The position numbers and the translations under genes are program-made. Shown one piece after another: positions 62,177 to 64,000 of a DNA stretch of 64,000 nucleotides. Source of the DNA: Hymenoscyphus infarciens (taxonomy: Eukaryota > Ascomycota > Leotiomycetes > Helotiales > Helotiaceae). Under the pieces are notes generated by a model, which saw only the letters and a program-made list of their open reading frames with translations, did no database searches and was not told the DNA's origin. How positions within the stretch are numbered: the stretch's first letter is position 1; every line of letters starts with the position of its first letter. The DNA lies in the NCBI GenBank assembly GCA_001414345.1, contig LLCB01000068.1, forward strand, positions 62,001 to 126,000, given 5' to 3'.

Positions 62177-62933
62177 GATTTGCCAACCGCTGCAAGGGGC
62201 GGGCTCTCATATTCAAGGAAGTGACATGTTTGAAATGTTGAGACGAGAATTTTGAGGCAGCTTTACTAGCGGTAGTTTATTTAATTGGCCAATGCAAAGA
62301 TCGGATTATTTTGTTTCTCCATTTTTATTTTCAGGGGCAGGTCATGTTTGGCGCTTGCTTTCACTTGGCCCGGTTTAACTTCGCGACCCCTGAGTTCAGA
62401 TCGAACTGCCCCGCATTTACGAAGACACAACCTTTAACTTTGACTTCACCACAATTCCTTTATTCTTCCTTTTCATGTAGTCAAACACCATCAAGTGATG
62501 AAAGTAGAGATTAATTATGTCCTTCCATCTTTTCCTCACTCATCCCCCTTCACAGACTCGTTCATCCGATCCCAAATACGAGTAACGCGGAGAAATTAAA
62601 CCAACCCGTTTCACCCGACATGATCGCCAACCTCAAACTCGTTTGATCTCAAAGTCTCCCTTGTCGTTCGCCAGATCTTCCCTCTCCCGAACCGCGGGCG
62701 CACGTTGACTCCCAACATCTCATGTCCGTTTCTACGATCTCCCTTCCATACATAAGAGTCCATTCCCTTCCTTAGTCCTCTTTCTCATCATCCAAAAAAA
62801 AATACTCTTCATTCTTTTCCCTGGCAGGTCCTTAACTTATTCACTTCTATCACATTCTTTTGCCTGCTCATTCCGCATATATAATTTATATTTCTACAAT
62901 ATCTTACTTCACAAGCATCTCAAAATCGCAAAT
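62177..62933. promoter_or_regulatory. Intergenic; promoter of the secreted-protein gene
   Basis: No gene is seen. The right half is strongly pyrimidine-rich (CT tracts), typical of strong filamentous-fungal promoters, and a TATATAA box lies at 62878-62884, 50 bp upstream of the next start codon. Confidence 0.55.
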
Positions 62934-63581
62934 ATGAAGTTCACAGCTATCCTCTTCGCCTCGTTCGCAACCTACGCCTCCGTTTCCGCTGCACCACAAC
63001 GCGCAAATGGAAAGAAAGGAGCTGCTAAGGGGAATGCCGCCGCTGTCACCGGTGCAGCTGGAGCCACAGCCGGCACAGCAGCCGTTGCTGGAACAGTCAC
63101 TAGAGGAGCATCGACAATCGTCATGAAGGAAGTCGGTGGACTCGCCGGAAACGAATGTCTTACCCTCCGTAACAATGGTAAATCTCCTTCCCCACCCCCT
63201 CAATCATCGCAAAACTAACATTAAAACCCAGGTGAAATGGTAGACGCAGCATGTGTAAACACCGCCGCCGATCGCCAGGTAACACCTAGCACCAACGCAG
63301 CCGGAGCCGACGTTCTCCTCGTCCAACGTTCTTTCACCGCCGATTTCCGCCCTGATCTCGTTGGTGTTCAAGCTTGTATTGGATTCAACGGCACCACCTT
63401 CAAAGCTGAGGATTGTGCTGCACCAGCGGGGGTTACGTTGGTTAGTCTTGTTGGGGGCCAGTTGACAGCTGGAAAGGCTTGCCAGAGTGGTCATGATGGA
63501 GCGGCTCAGTTGACTGTTGATCCTACTGGTGCTAAGTGTGTTGGTGTTACTACTACCACCGTCACCGCCACTGCTCCTTAG
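62934..63581 (+). CDS. Small secreted protein, unknown function
   Basis: Exons 62934-63177 and 63232-63581 (54-nt intron, donor GTAAAT, branch ACTAAC, acceptor CCCAG) give 197 aa. A signal peptide MKFTAILFASFATYASVSA is followed by a low-complexity Ala/Gly/Thr region (GAAGATAGTAAVAG), then a compact domain with NECLTLRNNGEMVDAACVN, FRPDLVGVQACIGF, AEDCAAPAG and GKACQSG. Six Cys suggest three disulphides. The C-terminus is Thr-rich (TTTTVTATAP). Abundant cell-surface or effector-like protein are both possible; I do not recognise a named family. Confidence 0.85.
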
Positions 63582-64000
63582 ATGAAGTCTGTGTGGGAGA
63601 TTGGGAATGGACTCGTGGGAGGTTTGAGGTGAGGGGCATTGGAGGGTTGATGGTTGATAATCACTATACCCTTGTATCGTAAATATTTTATATTTCAACA
63701 TTACCAAGATACCACATGTCTGAAGAAACCGGGATACGCATTATTCACCTAACAAGCGATCTATTTGTGACCAAGCCCAAGTTGGAAGGGAAAAAAGGGG
63801 TACGATTATTTGGGTCAAGAACAAGCATAACTTATTCTTAAGAAATAGCACGGTCGCCAACATAATACTACGGTTAATAAGCTATGTACACTACCTTATA
63901 GTCATATTAGTAACTAGTATTCCCAGCTCTGTAGTCTCTAATAAACACTTAAAACAACTACGTCTATCTCTTTAATTATAACAACGATGTTTATTATAAA
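63582..64000. other. 3' flank; onset of another AT-rich stretch
   Basis: Normal 3' flank to about 63800, then AT content rises (ATAATACTACGGTTAATAAG, CTAGTATTC) towards the window end, possibly the start of another repeat block. Confidence 0.4.

Overview
The window looks like a nuclear segment of a filamentous ascomycete, most likely a leotiomycete (Helotiales-like); the order is inferred from gene content. Genes carry short introns (about 45-135 nt) with fungal branch sites such as CTAAC and GCTAAT. The sequence alternates between gene-bearing DNA of ordinary composition and very AT-rich blocks, poor in CpA and rich in TpA, with reading frames full of stops. That is the signature of repeat-induced point mutation (RIP).

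Layout. 1-6105 is RIP-mutated: the 3' part of a Ty1/copia retrotransposon (copy A, ending in its LTR at 4343-4514), then an unidentified AT-rich block. 6106-25640 holds an unknown small gene (6990-7448, minus), a low-complexity protein with three internal repeats (8469-10805, minus), a divergent pair POP7 (minus) and RAV2/Rogdi-like (plus), a gene-poor stretch with one MITE-like element, a NIPSNAP-family gene (minus) and the four-exon ATP18 (plus). 25641-26480 is RIP-mutated. An intact SRPK-like kinase gene (26597-28165, minus) is an island between AT-rich blocks. 28220-44290 is a 16-kb AT-rich retrotransposon nest: a second copia copy (copy B, 29011-40020, perfect TSD) inside a degenerate tandem-repeat array, itself holding a young, un-RIPed, non-autonomous LTR element (31188-34557) and a short TRIM-like element (37935-39357); a solo LTR of the young family is at 41452-41763. 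44290-51297 is housekeeping: an unknown basic protein, the divergent pair SSZ1 / RRP40, and a DUF1223 protein. 55370-63581 carries a GH7 cellobiohydrolase, a cutinase, a frameshifted MYND gene, a CYP52-like P450 and a small secreted protein.

Functional view. The housekeeping genes cover RNA processing (POP7, RRP40), nascent-chain folding (SSZ1), V-ATPase assembly (RAV2) and mitochondria (ATP18, NIPSNAP). The right end groups three secreted proteins and a fatty-acid-hydroxylase-like P450, which suits a plant-associated or plant-litter fungus. The most distinctive part is the transposon nest. Copy A provides an 'empty site' sequence for the young insertion and nearly one for the TRIM, so insertion order and target duplications can be read directly. 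The young element is unusual: its two LTRs appear identical over 351 bp except one base, it shows no pol reading frame, it carries an array of hairpin-forming repeats, and it contains a 157-bp almost pure cytosine tract.
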